64,000 bases of DNA. Source: Pseudomonadota bacterium. Its GTDB lineage: Bacteria; Desulfobacterota; Desulfobacteria; Desulfobacterales; RPRI01. The notes beneath the pieces are model-generated. The model searched no databases, was not told the DNA's origin, and saw only the letters and a list, made by a program, of their open reading frames with translations. Both the position numbers and the translations under genes were made by a program. Below, in pieces: positions 18,412-27,676 of this stretch; the stretch's first letter is position 1, and every line of letters begins with the position of its first letter. Location of the stretch: positions 1 to 64,000 of the forward strand of contig JAHITX010000011.1 of the NCBI GenBank assembly GCA_018817425.1, given 5' to 3'.

Positions 18412-19650
18412 ATGAGAATTGCTGTTTATTGGGAATCAGAGCTTTGGGGTGGAAGCGATAGCCACCTATTGACATTACTAAAAAATTGGCCGGATCAAAA
18501 TGATAGGTTTACGATTTTATACAATCGGAATAATCAAGGGCACGAACGCATTTCTGAGGACCTTCAGAATTTAAAATATGTTAAAAGCGTAGCGTTTTCC
18601 CCTGTGTTTGATATTGTGGCTAAACATAATTTTATAAACAATTTTGTAGCCAAATTCAGAAAAATATTGAATTATATGGCAAAGCCATATTTTTTTTGGA
18701 AAATGGTTAGGAAATGTCGAAAATTGTTAGTTGAGCATGGCCCTTTTGATGGTGTCCTTGCTGACAATGGCGGTTATCCAGCGGCTTGGGGAGCTTTGGC
18801 TGCAATTATTGCAGCAAAGCAGATAAATCTACCCAAAAGACTTTTACTTATTCATCATGCAGCAACAAAACCAGGTATATATACATGGGAGATTTTTGAG
18901 CATTTTGTTGATCGAATGATTTGCCGTAGTGCCACTGACCTGGTTGCCGTGTCTCAGGCCACGCGACAGACATTAATCGACTATCGCTGGTTTAATACCA
19001 CTATTAATCCCATTCGCGTGATTTATAATGGTATTGATTTGCAAGATTCAGGAAAATTGGGTAGTGCACCTGAAAGCATGAATTTGCGCCAAGTATTTTC
19101 CTTGGGGGATTCGATAATCGTCGGTATTGTGGGCAGAATTGAACGTGTTAAAGGACATGAAGATTTGATTGCTGGCTTTGCTCTTCTTTCGAAGGAGTAT
19201 CAGCAAAAGATGAAATTACTGATTATAGGTTCTGGCGACTCGGGGGAGATTGAGCGATTAAAAAAACTTGCTAATTATTTGAAAGTGCAAAATTTCCTAT
19301 TATTTACCGGCTACCTTCCTGGATCTTCTCAAACTATAATTGTCCAATTGAATTTGCTGGTAGTTATGGCAAAAGACTTTGAGGGGTTTGGGCTAAGTAT
19401 CGGCGAAGCAATGAGCGTGGGAACACCTGTGCTCGCGACTCGGGTGGGCGCTATCCCTGAAATCATGAATGAACGAGTGGGGTCCTTAGTTTGTCCCGAA
19501 TCACCTTATGAAATATGCGATGCTTTGGTTACGTTTGTTGAGAATAGAGAAATATCTAAACAGAAAGCAGTATTGGCGAAGCAACACATCAGGAAATTCA
19601 GTGCTGAACGGATGGCCAAGCAGTTTCATATGCTATTTGCTTCAAAATAG
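18412..19650 (+). CDS. glycosyltransferase family 4 protein
   Basis: 412-aa GT-B retaining glycosyltransferase. The N-terminal acceptor domain starts RIAVYWESELWGGSDSHLL. The C-terminal domain has VGIVGRIERVKGHEDLIAGF and the donor-site signature FEGFGLSIGEAMSVGTPVLA, carrying the E-x7-E pattern of GT4. RBS GGAGG sits upstream of ATG 18412; an in-frame TTG at 18364 is rejected. It transfers one sugar of the repeat unit; donor unknown. Confidence 0.88.
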   Translation: MRIAVYWESELWGGSDSHLLTLLKNWPDQNDRFTILYNRNNQGHERISEDLQNLKYVKSVAFSPVFDIVAKHNFINNFVAKFRKILNYMAKPYFFWKMVRKCRKLLVEHGPFDGVLADNGGYPAAWGALAAIIAAKQINLPKRLLLIHHAATKPGIYTWEIFEHFVDRMICRSATDLVAVSQATRQTLIDYRWFNTTINPIRVIYNGIDLQDSGKLGSAPESMNLRQVFSLGDSIIVGIVGRIERVKGHEDLIAGFALLSKEYQQKMKLLIIGSGDSGEIERLKKLANYLKVQNFLLFTGYLPGSSQTIIVQLNLLVVMAKDFEGFGLSIGEAMSVGTPVLATRVGAIPEIMNERVGSLVCPESPYEICDALVTFVENREISKQKAVLAKQHIRKFSAERMAKQFHMLFASK

Positions 19651-19797
19651 AGGATAGTTTCTCCACGATAACGTTTATCATTACAAGATCGCCCCATTAA
19701 TAAGCTGGCTTGCAATACCCGACCTTTAGACTTCCCAAAACGGGGAGGGCGTGGGCAATTTTATGAGGTTAAACAAGGAAACAAAGGATCGTTAGAG

Positions 19798-20700
19798 ATG
19801 ACAAAACAAAGAATTTATATTTCTGGGTGTGGTGGAATGTTAGGAGAAGCGTTTTACAGGCAATTTAGAGCTGAATATGAATTGAAATGCACAGATATTG
19901 ATGTAAATGAAGACTGGCTTTCGCACCTCGATTTTAGGGATTTTGACGTATACAGGGAGGATGTATGCAGCTTTGATCCCGATTATCTTTTCCATCTTGG
20001 TGCTTATACTGATTTGGAATATTGTGAATTGCACCCCGATGAAACGTATGTAACCAACACGCTTTCGGTAGAAAATGCGGTTTATATAGCAAACCAATTA
20101 AATATACCTGTTTTATATATAAGCACTGCAGGAATTTTTGATGGAGGCAAAGTTGCTTACGATGACTGGGATAATCCCGCCCCATTGGGCCATTATGCCA
20201 GATCTAAATATGCAGGAGAGTTATTTGTTAAAGAAAATGTAAGAAGGCACCTGATCTGCAGAGCTGGGTGGATGATGGGGAGTGGGCCTAAAAAAGACAA
20301 GAAATTTATTCAAAAAATAATGAAACAAATAAAAGAAGGCAAAAAAAAACTATATATAGTGAATGATAAATTTGGGACTCCAACATACACTCATGATTTT
20401 GCAAAGAATGTAAAATCATTGATAGAAAAAGAATATTGGGGCCTATATAATATGGTTTGTGATGGAGAAACGAGTCGTTTGGAAGTTGCTAAGCAATTAC
20501 TCGGTATATTGAATCTTGATAACAAGATCAAAATAAATGAAGTTTCTTCAGATTACTTTAAAAAGGAATATTTTGTCGAAAGGCCACCATCAGAAAGACT
20601 TTTGAACAGAAAGCTCAACTTACGAGGCTTGAATATTATGCGAGATTGGAAAATTGCCTTGAGAGAATATATCAACGATTATTATAACGACTATCTATAA
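19798..20700 (+). CDS. RmlD-like SDR sugar reductase
   Basis: 300-aa short-chain dehydrogenase related to dTDP-4-dehydrorhamnose reductase. The NAD(P)-binding Gly-rich loop is YISGCGGMLGEAFYRQ, the YxxxK catalytic pair appears as YARSKYAGE, and the C-terminal part (LNRKLNLRGLNIMRDW) matches the RmlD tail. It probably reduces the 4-keto group of a nucleotide-activated deoxysugar. A 147-base gap with no feature I can identify separates it from the previous glycosyltransferase. Confidence 0.82.
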   Translation: MTKQRIYISGCGGMLGEAFYRQFRAEYELKCTDIDVNEDWLSHLDFRDFDVYREDVCSFDPDYLFHLGAYTDLEYCELHPDETYVTNTLSVENAVYIANQLNIPVLYISTAGIFDGGKVAYDDWDNPAPLGHYARSKYAGELFVKENVRRHLICRAGWMMGSGPKKDKKFIQKIMKQIKEGKKKLYIVNDKFGTPTYTHDFAKNVKSLIEKEYWGLYNMVCDGETSRLEVAKQLLGILNLDNKIKINEVSSDYFKKEYFVERPPSERLLNRKLNLRGLNIMRDWKIALREYINDYYNDYL

Positions 20701-20732
20701 AAAAGTATCAACCTTGATTGGCTTATTTGAAT

Positions 20733-21662
20733 ATGAAAAAAGTAAGTGTAATAATCCCGGCCTACAATAAAGCAGCCTTGACCATCAAGACGATTAAGAG
20801 CGTCCTTGGTCAAACATATGGAAATATTGAAATTATTGTCGTTGATGATGGCTCGACAGATGACACGAAGAATAAACTTCAATTGTTCGGAGATAAAATT
20901 CATTATATATACAAACAGAATGGCGGAGCATGCAGTGCGCGTAATGTAGGCATAAAACAAGCAACAGGAGAATATATTGCGCTTATTGATTGTGATGACA
21001 TTTACTACCCTGAGAAAATTGCAAAAAGTGTTGAGTGCTTGGAAAAGAAAAGTGATTATGGCTTTGTATATACTGGAGCGTATTTAATAAACGATGACGG
21101 TGATGTCATTTCAGAACACCGGATCTCAGATTGCCTTGCTTCAGGATGGATAGCATCAAGATTGATCTTGTGTAACTTCGTTTGTAATTCGACAGTTGTT
21201 ATAAGAAAAGAATGCTTTAAAGAAGTCGGATATTTTGATGAAAATATATTTATACCAGCAGATTGGGATATGTGGTTAAGGCTCTCAGAAAAATACAAGG
21301 CTTCATATATTGATGATAAACTTACCGGTTATAGACTTACTGATAGTTATACAGCATCAAACATGGAAACGGGGCTCAATGAAATCAATTATGTTCTTAA
21401 TAAGGCGCTCAGCAGAAACAATCACCTTTATAGTGGATTAATAAAAAGGTGTCTATCAACCGTGTATTTCACATATGGCGTAAACTATGCAGTAATGCAA
21501 GATTTTAAACAATCACGGGAAACATTGTTAAAATCCGTGTTAAATAAACCATATGGTTTGAGGGGGATTCTTTTATTGGGGGGAATGTTATTTGTTCCAA
21601 AATTATGTTGTAAGATCATCCTCTATCTGAGACCTAACAAATATCACCTAATTTCCGTCTGA
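20733..21662 (+). CDS. glycosyltransferase family 2 protein
   Basis: About 309-aa GT-A inverting transferase. It starts VSVIIPAYNKAALTIKTI, followed by the DDGSTDDT loop, ARNVGIKQATGEYIALIDCDD with the DxD-type metal site, and a later WDMWLRL motif. A hydrophobic C-terminal stretch may associate with the membrane. ATG 20733 is chosen over TTG 20718. It adds a sugar to the lipid-linked oligosaccharide. Confidence 0.88.
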   Translation: MKKVSVIIPAYNKAALTIKTIKSVLGQTYGNIEIIVVDDGSTDDTKNKLQLFGDKIHYIYKQNGGACSARNVGIKQATGEYIALIDCDDIYYPEKIAKSVECLEKKSDYGFVYTGAYLINDDGDVISEHRISDCLASGWIASRLILCNFVCNSTVVIRKECFKEVGYFDENIFIPADWDMWLRLSEKYKASYIDDKLTGYRLTDSYTASNMETGLNEINYVLNKALSRNNHLYSGLIKRCLSTVYFTYGVNYAVMQDFKQSRETLLKSVLNKPYGLRGILLLGGMLFVPKLCCKIILYLRPNKYHLISV

Positions 21663-21717
21663 TCTCCTGATTTGGACAGGGTTCTGTAAAAAGACCCATT
21701 CGATAGGCGAGTTAAAC

Positions 21718-23055
21718 ATGTGTATTAATAAATTTAAACTTAGAGAGAATGTTTTTATCACATCAATATTCGTAATCATCCTAGAATATCAACTTTCTTT
21801 TGTTCATACTTTCCTATTTGACAGAATAATCAAGATAGTATTTATTGCTATCTTGATTATATTTTTTAAAAATATTCGTGATAATAAGAAGAATATTTAT
21901 ATTCAAAGAGTCACCAAAATTTATTTAGCAATTTTCTTCGTAATGATTGTCAGTACTGTAGCAAATCTAAGTGTGCTATCGGTTTCTTTTTTGATTAGGT
22001 ACTCTCTGCTTTTACTAATCGTTTTTATCTTATTGTATAAGGTCCATCCGTATTATTTTTCTGATAGAATTATAAAATTCGTAATATTAATAGGAGTTGC
22101 TTTTTCTCTTAGTTCTATTGTTTTATGGATATTAGTTTTTTTAGGCTTTGAACCTCATTATTTTAACATTTCTTCGGAACGATTTACGCGTATCGATAAG
22201 TTTAGTTATTTGTGGGGTGATTTGCACTATGCTTTTAGTGGTGGTGGTATCGGTGGTTTTACCAGAGTGTGCAGTTTTTTTGAGACACCAAACAGATATG
22301 GCAATTTTTTGATATTCCCCATATTTGTGAGTTATGGCTATTTTGTTTTGAAAAGGCGATTTATATACTTAATCGCTTGTGTTTTATGCTCGGTGGTGAT
22401 GTTCTTAACGTTGTCACTCACGATTTTTTTGGTCGTTATGGCAGCAATTTTGTTAAGTATTTTCTTTACTATGGTTTGTAAAATTAAAGAGTTTAAAATG
22501 GTTCCTAACTTAGCTGGGTTTGGCGGACTTATATTGGCTTTGATTTTAATGATATGTATCTTTGAATTTTATCAAATTCAATATGAAAAAGGTGATAGTC
22601 CAGTATTTCGTGGAGGTGAATACAAAACACTATTTCGCGCATTTTCACAACAGAAAGAAGCTTTCATTCCCAAGATAGAGAGACCTTTCGGAGAAGGACT
22701 GGCATATATGAAGAATGGGAAATTGTATACTTCTCAATATGGATTTGTGCGATGGGTTGTTTTACTTGGATACCCTGGATTAATTTGTTTTATCATTTTT
22801 ATAACGTATATGTTTCAGGTTCATGTTTTTCCGGCACTTATACATAGGCCTCTCCGTATTGAATACTACGTTGCATTGGCTTTTTTTGCTCAAACAATTA
22901 GTGGAATTGAAGAAGGCTCATGGCTTTCTACCAACTATTTATTTACTACTGCAATATTGGTATTATTAAAGAAATACGAGTTTAAAGAAAGGAAAAGATT
23001 TCACTGCGTACGGCGGTTGGAACGGGTCAAAATGAAAATGAGACCCCCCTATTGA
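21718..23055 (+). CDS. Wzy-like O-antigen/polysaccharide polymerase
   Basis: 445-aa polytopic membrane protein with roughly 10-12 hydrophobic segments and a large hydrophilic loop around residues 285-340, the layout of Wzy/O-antigen ligase-type proteins. Sequence identity in this family is low, so the call rests on topology and context. RBS AGGCGAG precedes ATG 21718. It would polymerise the flipped repeat unit in the periplasm. Polymerase and ligase (WaaL) cannot be told apart here, but its place among glycosyltransferases favours a polymerase. Confidence 0.72.
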   Translation: MCINKFKLRENVFITSIFVIILEYQLSFVHTFLFDRIIKIVFIAILIIFFKNIRDNKKNIYIQRVTKIYLAIFFVMIVSTVANLSVLSVSFLIRYSLLLLIVFILLYKVHPYYFSDRIIKFVILIGVAFSLSSIVLWILVFLGFEPHYFNISSERFTRIDKFSYLWGDLHYAFSGGGIGGFTRVCSFFETPNRYGNFLIFPIFVSYGYFVLKRRFIYLIACVLCSVVMFLTLSLTIFLVVMAAILLSIFFTMVCKIKEFKMVPNLAGFGGLILALILMICIFEFYQIQYEKGDSPVFRGGEYKTLFRAFSQQKEAFIPKIERPFGEGLAYMKNGKLYTSQYGFVRWVVLLGYPGLICFIIFITYMFQVHVFPALIHRPLRIEYYVALAFFAQTISGIEEGSWLSTNYLFTTAILVLLKKYEFKERKRFHCVRRLERVKMKMRPPY

Positions 23056-23089
23056 TGAAAGATGTTGGATTATCACAAAATGTGAGGGA

Positions 23090-24022
23090 GTGTTGAATAA
23101 AGCAAAACAAATTGCATGTGTAACCGGTGCTTTCGGGATGGTTGGAAGTAAAATTGTCCAGCGATTAGTATTGGATGGGTATAAAGTTAGAGCATTAAGC
23201 CGGAGCAAATATTTTGATGTTCCAGATGTTGAATTGTTCTGTGGTGGGCTTGAGGATGAAGAAGTTCTCAAATCTTTTTTGAGTAATACCGACCTTCTTT
23301 TCCATTGTGCTGCTGAATTATATGATGAATCTAAAATGTGGAATGTTAATGTTCTGGGAACCGAGCAATTGTTGCGTATCGTTAAGGAATCACACATTCA
23401 GTACTTATGCTATTTAAGCAGTGCTGGCGTGGTGGGGCGAACAAATGTGAAGTTGGTTAATGAAAAAACTATCTGTAAGCCGCAAAATGCCTATGAGCAA
23501 AGCAAGTGGGCGGCTGAACAACTTGTTGCAGAGGGTATTGACGGTTGCACAATTGTAATTTTGCGACCAACGAATGTGATAGATAATAAACGACCTGGAG
23601 CTCTTGGTTTGCCGATGCGCAACTCGTGGTTGGACCGATTTAAAGTGTTTTTAAAGGGTGGAGAATGTGCGCACATTGTGCATGCAGAAGATGTTGCCGA
23701 AGCTGCAATGTATTTTATTTCTCGCCCGTTTAACACCCCCCGGTGTTTTTTTGTTTCCTGTGACAATGAACCACTGAACACGTTTGCAGGGTTAAGGGCT
23801 CTTTATAGAGCCATTGAGAATAATCGCCCTGTTGGTAGTGTTCGGCCAGCGCTGCATCTACCGTTGATTGTTCCTCATATATTACGACAACTGCGGCGCG
23901 GTAAAGGAAACCGAGGTGATGTCCGATATTCTTCAGAAAAAATCATGTCTGAAGGGTTTAAGTTCTCTATTGGCACAAAAGGAGCTGTGACGGACTTACT
24001 TTCAACACGTGGCTCCAAATAG
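23090..24022 (+). CDS. NAD-dependent epimerase/dehydratase (extended SDR)
   Basis: About 310-aa extended SDR. The N-terminal loop is VTGAFGMVGSKIVQRL; the catalytic Tyr/Lys motif reads YEQSKWAAEQL after the serine strand LSSAGVVG. The start is GTG 23090 or the next codon TTG 23093, both just after GAGGGAG. It probably epimerises or reduces a nucleotide sugar. It is followed two bases later by a GT4 gene, suggesting coupled translation. Confidence 0.8.
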   Translation: MLNKAKQIACVTGAFGMVGSKIVQRLVLDGYKVRALSRSKYFDVPDVELFCGGLEDEEVLKSFLSNTDLLFHCAAELYDESKMWNVNVLGTEQLLRIVKESHIQYLCYLSSAGVVGRTNVKLVNEKTICKPQNAYEQSKWAAEQLVAEGIDGCTIVILRPTNVIDNKRPGALGLPMRNSWLDRFKVFLKGGECAHIVHAEDVAEAAMYFISRPFNTPRCFFVSCDNEPLNTFAGLRALYRAIENNRPVGSVRPALHLPLIVPHILRQLRRGKGNRGDVRYSSEKIMSEGFKFSIGTKGAVTDLLSTRGSK

Positions 24023-24024
24023 TT

Positions 24025-25200
24025 ATGAGAATATTAAATGTTAATATGTCTCTCGATCCTGTAACCGGTGGGGGAGGAGCAGAACGGACTTTTCAATTAA
24101 GCCGATCTCTGGTTAAATCAGGCATAGAATGCACTGTTCTTACCACCGATTTAGGGCTAACTGCTGAACGTATAAAAGCATTGGATGGGGTAAAGGTTGT
24201 TGCGTTACCTTGTTTACTTAAACGTTTTTATATTCCTAAATTTTCATACAAAAAGATAAAGAATATTGTAAAGGATGCTGATGTTGTCCATCTTATGGGC
24301 CATTGGACTTTTATAAACGCCCTTGTTTACTCCATTGCGCATTGTCTTAATAAGCCATACGTGGTTTGCCCTGCCGGGACACTTCCGATTTATGGTAGAT
24401 CCAGGATCATTAAAAAGATTTACAATTACGTCATTGGCAGCAAAATAATTCGCAATGCAAACGGCCATATTGCAATAGCTGTAAACGAAATTGATCAATT
24501 CCAAACTTACGGGGTCGAGGCGGGTAAAACATCCATTATTCCCAATGGCATCAATGTTGAAGATTTCCAGACAGCGAATATTGCTGATTTCCGAAGAAAA
24601 TATGGCTTTGGTGATGCTCCTTTTATGCTGTTCGTGGGACGATTGAACTCAATAAAAGGGCCGGATTTGTTGTTACGTGCTTTTTGCAATGTAAAAGATA
24701 AATTTTCAAATTATCATCTGGTCTTTGTCGGGCCTGATGGCGGAATGCTCTCCGAGTTAAAAGATATGGTTGTTGAGTCCAGCGCCAGCGACCGGGTCCA
24801 TTTCCTCGGTTATCTGGGAGGTGCAGATAAGTCTCAGGCATATCATGCCGCTGACGTTTTAATTATTCCTTCCAGGCAGGAAGCCATGTCAATCGTGGCT
24901 CTTGAGGCCGGCATTACAGGGACACCTGTATTGCTGACAGACCAATGCGGTTTTGATGACATAGGCGCTATCGACGGAGGCGATGTAGTCCCAGCAACTG
25001 TGGATGGGATCAGCAGAGGTCTTATTGAAAACCTTAAGGACCCTGTTAAGCTAAAATTAAAAGGGGAAAATTTAAAGAAATATACATTGGAAAATTTCAC
25101 TTGGGATTCTGTAATATGTAAATATATGACATTATTTCATCAAATATTTGATGAAACTGGAAGGGCCAGTCAAGAATTTAGGGATAGAATACGTAAATGA
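24025..25200 (+). CDS. glycosyltransferase family 4 protein
   Basis: 391-aa GT-B transferase. The N-terminal GGGGAERTF loop, central VGRLNSIKGPDLLLRAF and C-terminal IPSRQEAMSIVALEAGITGTPVL (with the Glu pair of the GT4 donor site) are clear. It directly follows the SDR gene. The specific sugar is unknown. Confidence 0.88.
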   Translation: MRILNVNMSLDPVTGGGGAERTFQLSRSLVKSGIECTVLTTDLGLTAERIKALDGVKVVALPCLLKRFYIPKFSYKKIKNIVKDADVVHLMGHWTFINALVYSIAHCLNKPYVVCPAGTLPIYGRSRIIKKIYNYVIGSKIIRNANGHIAIAVNEIDQFQTYGVEAGKTSIIPNGINVEDFQTANIADFRRKYGFGDAPFMLFVGRLNSIKGPDLLLRAFCNVKDKFSNYHLVFVGPDGGMLSELKDMVVESSASDRVHFLGYLGGADKSQAYHAADVLIIPSRQEAMSIVALEAGITGTPVLLTDQCGFDDIGAIDGGDVVPATVDGISRGLIENLKDPVKLKLKGENLKKYTLENFTWDSVICKYMTLFHQIFDETGRASQEFRDRIRK

Positions 25201-25260
25201 ACCAGTATCCCTCGAAAGACTTGCTCAAGATGCTGACCAATTAAAGGAGAATTAAATATT

Positions 25261-26149
25261 TTGAAAAAAGTTTTAATTCTGGGTGGTACCGGAATGTTGG
25301 GGCATGCACTATTTGTGCAATTGTCATTAGGATAGTTTAAGTGTCTATGCGACTGTACGAAGCCCTAAAGGCCTCTCGCGGTGGTTTTCTCAAGATCTTT
25401 TAAAGAAAATATATGCGGACGTGGATGCGAATAACTATGATTCTGTTACCAATATCATTGCCTCAATACAGCCGGATATTGTGATTAATTGTATCGGCTT
25501 GGTCAGCGAATTCCGTATAGAAAATGATCTTCTATCGTTGATTAATGTAAATGCAAGATTCCCTCACCGACTTGCATTCCTTTGCCAAACTGTCGGTGCT
25601 AAACTGATTCATATTAGCACAGATGGTATATTCGATGGGAAGAAAGGTATGTATACCGAAAGTGATGAGGTGAATATTTCTAATGTTTACGGGATGTCGA
25701 AGTTTTTGGGTGAAGTGAATTATCCCCATTGCTTGACATTACGAACTTCAATCATAGGCAATGAATTAGAAGGAAAATCAGGGTTAGTTGAGTGGTTTCT
25801 TGCTCAGGATGGAAACGTGAGAGGCTATTCAAGGGCCATGTATTCAGGATTCCCAACGATTGAACTTGCAAAAATTATCAGTGGCTATATTTTGCCGAAC
25901 GATAATCTATACGGGATATATCATGTCTCTTCTGAACCCATATCAAAATATGATTTGTTGTGCTTGATCGCTGACAGGTATGGGAAAAAAAATAAAATTG
26001 AAGCTTTTGATGAAGTTGTGATGGATCGTTCTCTCGATTCTTCGGCCTTTCGATCTTTAACCGGATATGCACCACCATCATGGCCGGAATTAGTCGATAA
26101 AATGTATTCCGATTACATCAAATATAAGGGGTGTATGTATTATGCTTAG
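25261..26149 (+). pseudogene. RmlD/WbvR-like 4-keto-sugar reductase with 5' frameshift
   Basis: The N-terminal Rossmann loop starts at TTG 25261 (KKVLILGGTGMLGHALF) but meets a stop (TAG) at 25333. Shifting frame by one base there gives DSLSVYATVRSPKGLSRWFS, which continues without interruption to 26149 through INCIGLVSEF, STDGIFDG and YGMSKFLGE (catalytic Tyr/Lys). So one full-length RmlD-like reductase is broken by a single-base change near 25325-25335. The apparent ORF from ATG 25421 lacks the cofactor loop and would not be functional. RmlD-like reductases of this kind act with a 4,6-dehydratase and a 2-epimerase in UDP-L-QuiNAc/L-FucNAc synthesis, and remnants or relatives of both follow. 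Sequencing error is possible. Confidence 0.78.
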
Positions 26150-26312
26150 CCTCGAAAATAAAAAGATTCTTGTAACGGGCGGTACCGGTTCAATGGGGAG
26201 GACATTCGTGGACAGAGCCCTTGATTTTGAAGACACGGTTGCCCTTCTCAAAAAACATCATCTTATGTCAGAGGATGTAAATTTGCAAAATCGTCGGGAA
26301 TTGCTTCGTTAA
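26142..26312 (+). pseudogene. remnant of a UDP-GlcNAc 4,6-dehydratase (FnlA/WbjB-type)
   Basis: 56-codon ORF starting inside the stop of the previous gene. Its first 23 residues (KKILVTGGTGSMGRTFVDR) match the cofactor loop of FnlA/CapD/PseB-type dehydratases, which are normally about 340 aa. The remaining residues (DFEDTVALLKKHHLM onwards) do not continue that domain and may be the C-terminal end fused by an internal deletion. The catalytic core is absent, so it cannot be active. Order reductase - dehydratase remnant - methyltransferase - 2-epimerase suggests a former UDP-L-FucNAc or L-QuiNAc cassette. Confidence 0.7.
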
Positions 26313-26363
26313 CATACCAAATACAAACAGAATTTTTATTGTTAATAGTTTAAGGAGATTGTG

Positions 26364-27647
26364 GTGTTCATAACAAATAAGCCAATAGGGGAATTTATCA
26401 GACGTGATACCTGCCGATTTTGTCAGGGCACAAATTTAGTTAATATACTGGATTTTGGCAATATGCCCTTAGCTGGTGGTTTTCTTAAAGAAAAAGATTT
26501 CGCCAATGAAAAATATTATCCACTGGATCTCAACTTCTGTCAGGATTGTTATCTGGTTCAAGTAAGCAACGTTGTTTCGGCTGAAGTTTTGTTTCAGGAA
26601 AATTATTTCTTTTTTTCTTCTGCCATAGGAACCCTCGTCAATCATTTTGCAGAGTTTGCCGGAGAGGTCAAAAAGCGTTTCTTAGAAACGATACCCCAAC
26701 CCTCTGTATTAGAGATCGGGTGTAATGATGGTGTCTTACTCAAGCCGTTAGCGGCAATGGGAGTTCGCTGTGTCGGCGTAGATCCCGCGACAAATGTGGT
26801 AAAATCATTAATTAACGCAGAAGATTTTATTGTTATTAACAATTTTTTCAGCGAACAATTAGCATATCAGATAAGGGAAAGATACGATCTATTTGATGCA
26901 GTCCTCTCAAGTTATTCTTTTGCCCATATCGACGACATGGTTGATATCATGAAAGGGGTAAAGTGCTTACTCAAAGATGACGGCGTATTTATAGTTGAAA
27001 TTTATTATCTGGGCACCCTGATTGACGAGATGCAGTATGACATGATTTATCATGAACATATGAGCTATTATTCCCTGACTGCACTAGTATCTTTCTTAAA
27101 ACAGTTTGATATGGAAATATTTGATGCTAAATATATTCCAGGAGTCAGATCCGGTTCTGTACGTTTCTACGCGAAAAATATCGGTCAACGGACTGAAATA
27201 ATTTCATCTGCTGTTACAGATATGATGCAATATGAAAAAGATAAAGGGTTTGAGAAGATAGATGCATACTCTGAGTATGCTGCAAAGGTAAATGCAACAA
27301 GGGACCAGCTTTTAAACCTGCTTGATCGCCTGAAAAATGAAGGCAAGACGATTATTGGATATGGCGCATCCGGTAGAGGAACAATTATCATGAATTACTG
27401 CGGTATTGATGGACGATATCTGGATTATGTTGTTGATGATGCACCTGCAAAACACGGCTTCTTCACCCCTGGAACCCACGTGCCCATAAAGCCGTGGGAA
27501 TTTACGACTGAATCAGATTTTCCTGATTACATTGTGCTGTTTGCCTGGGCTTTTACCGATGAAGTCATCAAAAAGAGACAGGATTATCTTAAAAAGGGGG
27601 GGAAATTTATCATCCCGCTTCCGGAAGTCAGAATTGTGTCGGAGTGA
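26364..27647 (+). CDS. zinc-binding SAM C-methyltransferase (TylC3-like)
   Basis: About 427-aa three-part sugar methyltransferase. The N-terminal zinc-binding region has CRFCQG and CQDC pairs within the first 60 residues; the SAM domain reads SVLEIGCNDGVLLKPL; the C-terminal Rossmann-like region contains IIGYGASGRGTII and VDDAPAKHG. This is the layout of C-methyltransferases acting on keto-deoxysugars such as TylC3. Two GTG codons (26361, 26364) are possible; the second has better spacing from AAGGAGA. It likely adds a branch methyl to a 4-keto-sugar nucleotide. Confidence 0.87.
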   Translation: MFITNKPIGEFIRRDTCRFCQGTNLVNILDFGNMPLAGGFLKEKDFANEKYYPLDLNFCQDCYLVQVSNVVSAEVLFQENYFFFSSAIGTLVNHFAEFAGEVKKRFLETIPQPSVLEIGCNDGVLLKPLAAMGVRCVGVDPATNVVKSLINAEDFIVINNFFSEQLAYQIRERYDLFDAVLSSYSFAHIDDMVDIMKGVKCLLKDDGVFIVEIYYLGTLIDEMQYDMIYHEHMSYYSLTALVSFLKQFDMEIFDAKYIPGVRSGSVRFYAKNIGQRTEIISSAVTDMMQYEKDKGFEKIDAYSEYAAKVNATRDQLLNLLDRLKNEGKTIIGYGASGRGTIIMNYCGIDGRYLDYVVDDAPAKHGFFTPGTHVPIKPWEFTTESDFPDYIVLFAWAFTDEVIKKRQDYLKKGGKFIIPLPEVRIVSE

Positions 27648-27676
27648 AATTTTTTTGAAAAGAGCGGAGAAATAAA